Source: Lachnospiraceae bacterium
GTDB lineage: Bacteria; Bacillota; Clostridia; Lachnospirales; Lachnospiraceae
DNA: 60,689 bases
NCBI GenBank assembly: GCA_017411305.1
Contig: JAFQQI010000041.1
Coordinates: forward strand, 1-60,689
Direction of reading: 5' to 3'
Part shown: one piece after another, positions 60,624-60,689 of the stretch
Position numbering within the stretch: position 1 is the stretch's first letter
How the letters are laid out: the number at the start of each line of letters is the position of its first letter
Position numbers and translations under genes: made by a program
The notes under the pieces: model-generated
What the model saw: only the letters and a program-made list of their open reading frames with translations
Databases searched by the model: none
Told to the model about the DNA's origin: nothing

Positions 60624-60689
60624 TCCTATTTCATTGACCACGAAATAGTGTACTCTTGCGCAAGATACAACAGAATACTTACTAACCAA
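60558..60689. mobile_element. Putative left end of DNA inserted in spoIVB
   Basis: From base 60558 the sequence no longer encodes SpoIVB. The 132 visible bases contain no recognised gene, a CTATTTC/GAAATAG inverted pair (60625-60647 region) and the 12-base palindrome at 60654-60665. No terminal inverted repeat or target duplication can be tested because the other end is outside the window. It could be the end of a recombinase-borne element, a prophage or an insertion sequence. Confidence 0.5.
60654..60665. repeat. Perfect 12-base palindrome near the insertion boundary
   Basis: TCTTGCGCAAGA, which extends to GTA...TAC with one extra base on the left side. It lies about 100 bases inside the foreign DNA and could be a protein-binding site of the element. 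Confidence 0.5.

Noticed and set aside
60468-60689. Minus-strand ORF entering from the right edge
   Set aside because: It runs through the insertion boundary into spoIVB coding DNA, has no recognised motif and no visible start, so it is not listed as a gene.
1-60689. CRISPR array, tRNA, rRNA or T-box leader
   Set aside because: No regularly spaced identical repeats, tRNA cloverleaf with TTCGAATC-like arm, rRNA segment or T-box GGGTGGTACCGCG motif was seen on reading both strands; a computed search could still find a divergent one.

Overview
The window reads as chromosome of a low-to-mid GC, endospore-forming Firmicute of the class Clostridia, most likely a Lachnospiraceae member. The evidence is a complete spoIIIA operon, the gls24-nusB-xseA-xseB-ispA-dxs-tlyA-nadK-argR-recN-spoIVB gene order, the rimP-nusA-ylxR-L7Ae-infB-rbfA operon, AGGAGG-type ribosome sites with frequent TTG and GTG starts, and several c-di-GMP proteins with HD-GYP or EAL domains. 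No rRNA, tRNA or CRISPR array was seen. The assignment to family level is inference.

Layout. (1) 1-2.2 kb is an AT-rich accessory edge: the tail of an unknown ORF, a 37-residue stump of an XRE-type regulator, and a two-gene AbiE-like cassette (winged-helix regulator plus nucleotidyltransferase) with a perfect inverted repeat just downstream of its promoter. (2) 2.3-5.4 kb holds a 7TM hybrid histidine kinase and a DegV protein. (3) 5.5-8.9 kb holds a divergent iron-alcohol dehydrogenase with a near-consensus Rex site and a membrane EAL phosphodiesterase. (4) 8.9-13.7 kb holds three polytopic GT39/ArnT-like proteins, one apparently expressed as a leaderless mRNA. (5) 13.7-22.3 kb is a sensory block: an AraC regulator, a Cys-rich KTR protein, a membrane HD-GYP protein behind a terminator-type leader, a chemoreceptor-like protein, a DUF342/FapA protein with nine 26-residue repeats, a REC-HD-GYP protein and a ketopantoate-reductase-like enzyme. 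(6) 22.4-26.1 kb holds ManC and UDP-glucose dehydrogenase (polymer precursors), then a CPBP protease. (7) 26.1-40.9 kb is core information processing: rimP to rbfA, nrnA, truB, ribF, an NlpC/P60 hydrolase, an amino-acid ABC transporter, rpsO and pnp. (8) 41.0-46.0 kb is spoIIIAA-AH behind a SigE-like promoter, then deoB, prfC and a transglutaminase-fold lipoprotein. (9) 50.1-60.6 kb is the gls24 to spoIVB housekeeping and sporulation cluster.

The most notable observation is at the right edge. SpoIVB is a normal S55 protease up to the conserved G-G-I-V-Q-G-M, then changes at base 60558 into unrelated sequence that stops 22 codons later. The active-site serine motif (SGSP) and the C-terminus are missing, and no frameshift restores them. 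This is what the boundary of inserted DNA inside a sporulation gene looks like. It could be a skin-like developmentally excised element or simple inactivation; the rest of the element lies outside the window.

A second theme is leader-RNA control: a consensus promoter, short repeats and a strong terminator hairpin ahead of the HD-GYP gene; an S15-type leader before rpsO; a seven-codon ORF running into a terminator before pnp; and a terminator between the ABC binding protein and its permease. Promoters, operators and hairpins were found by eye and are predictions.
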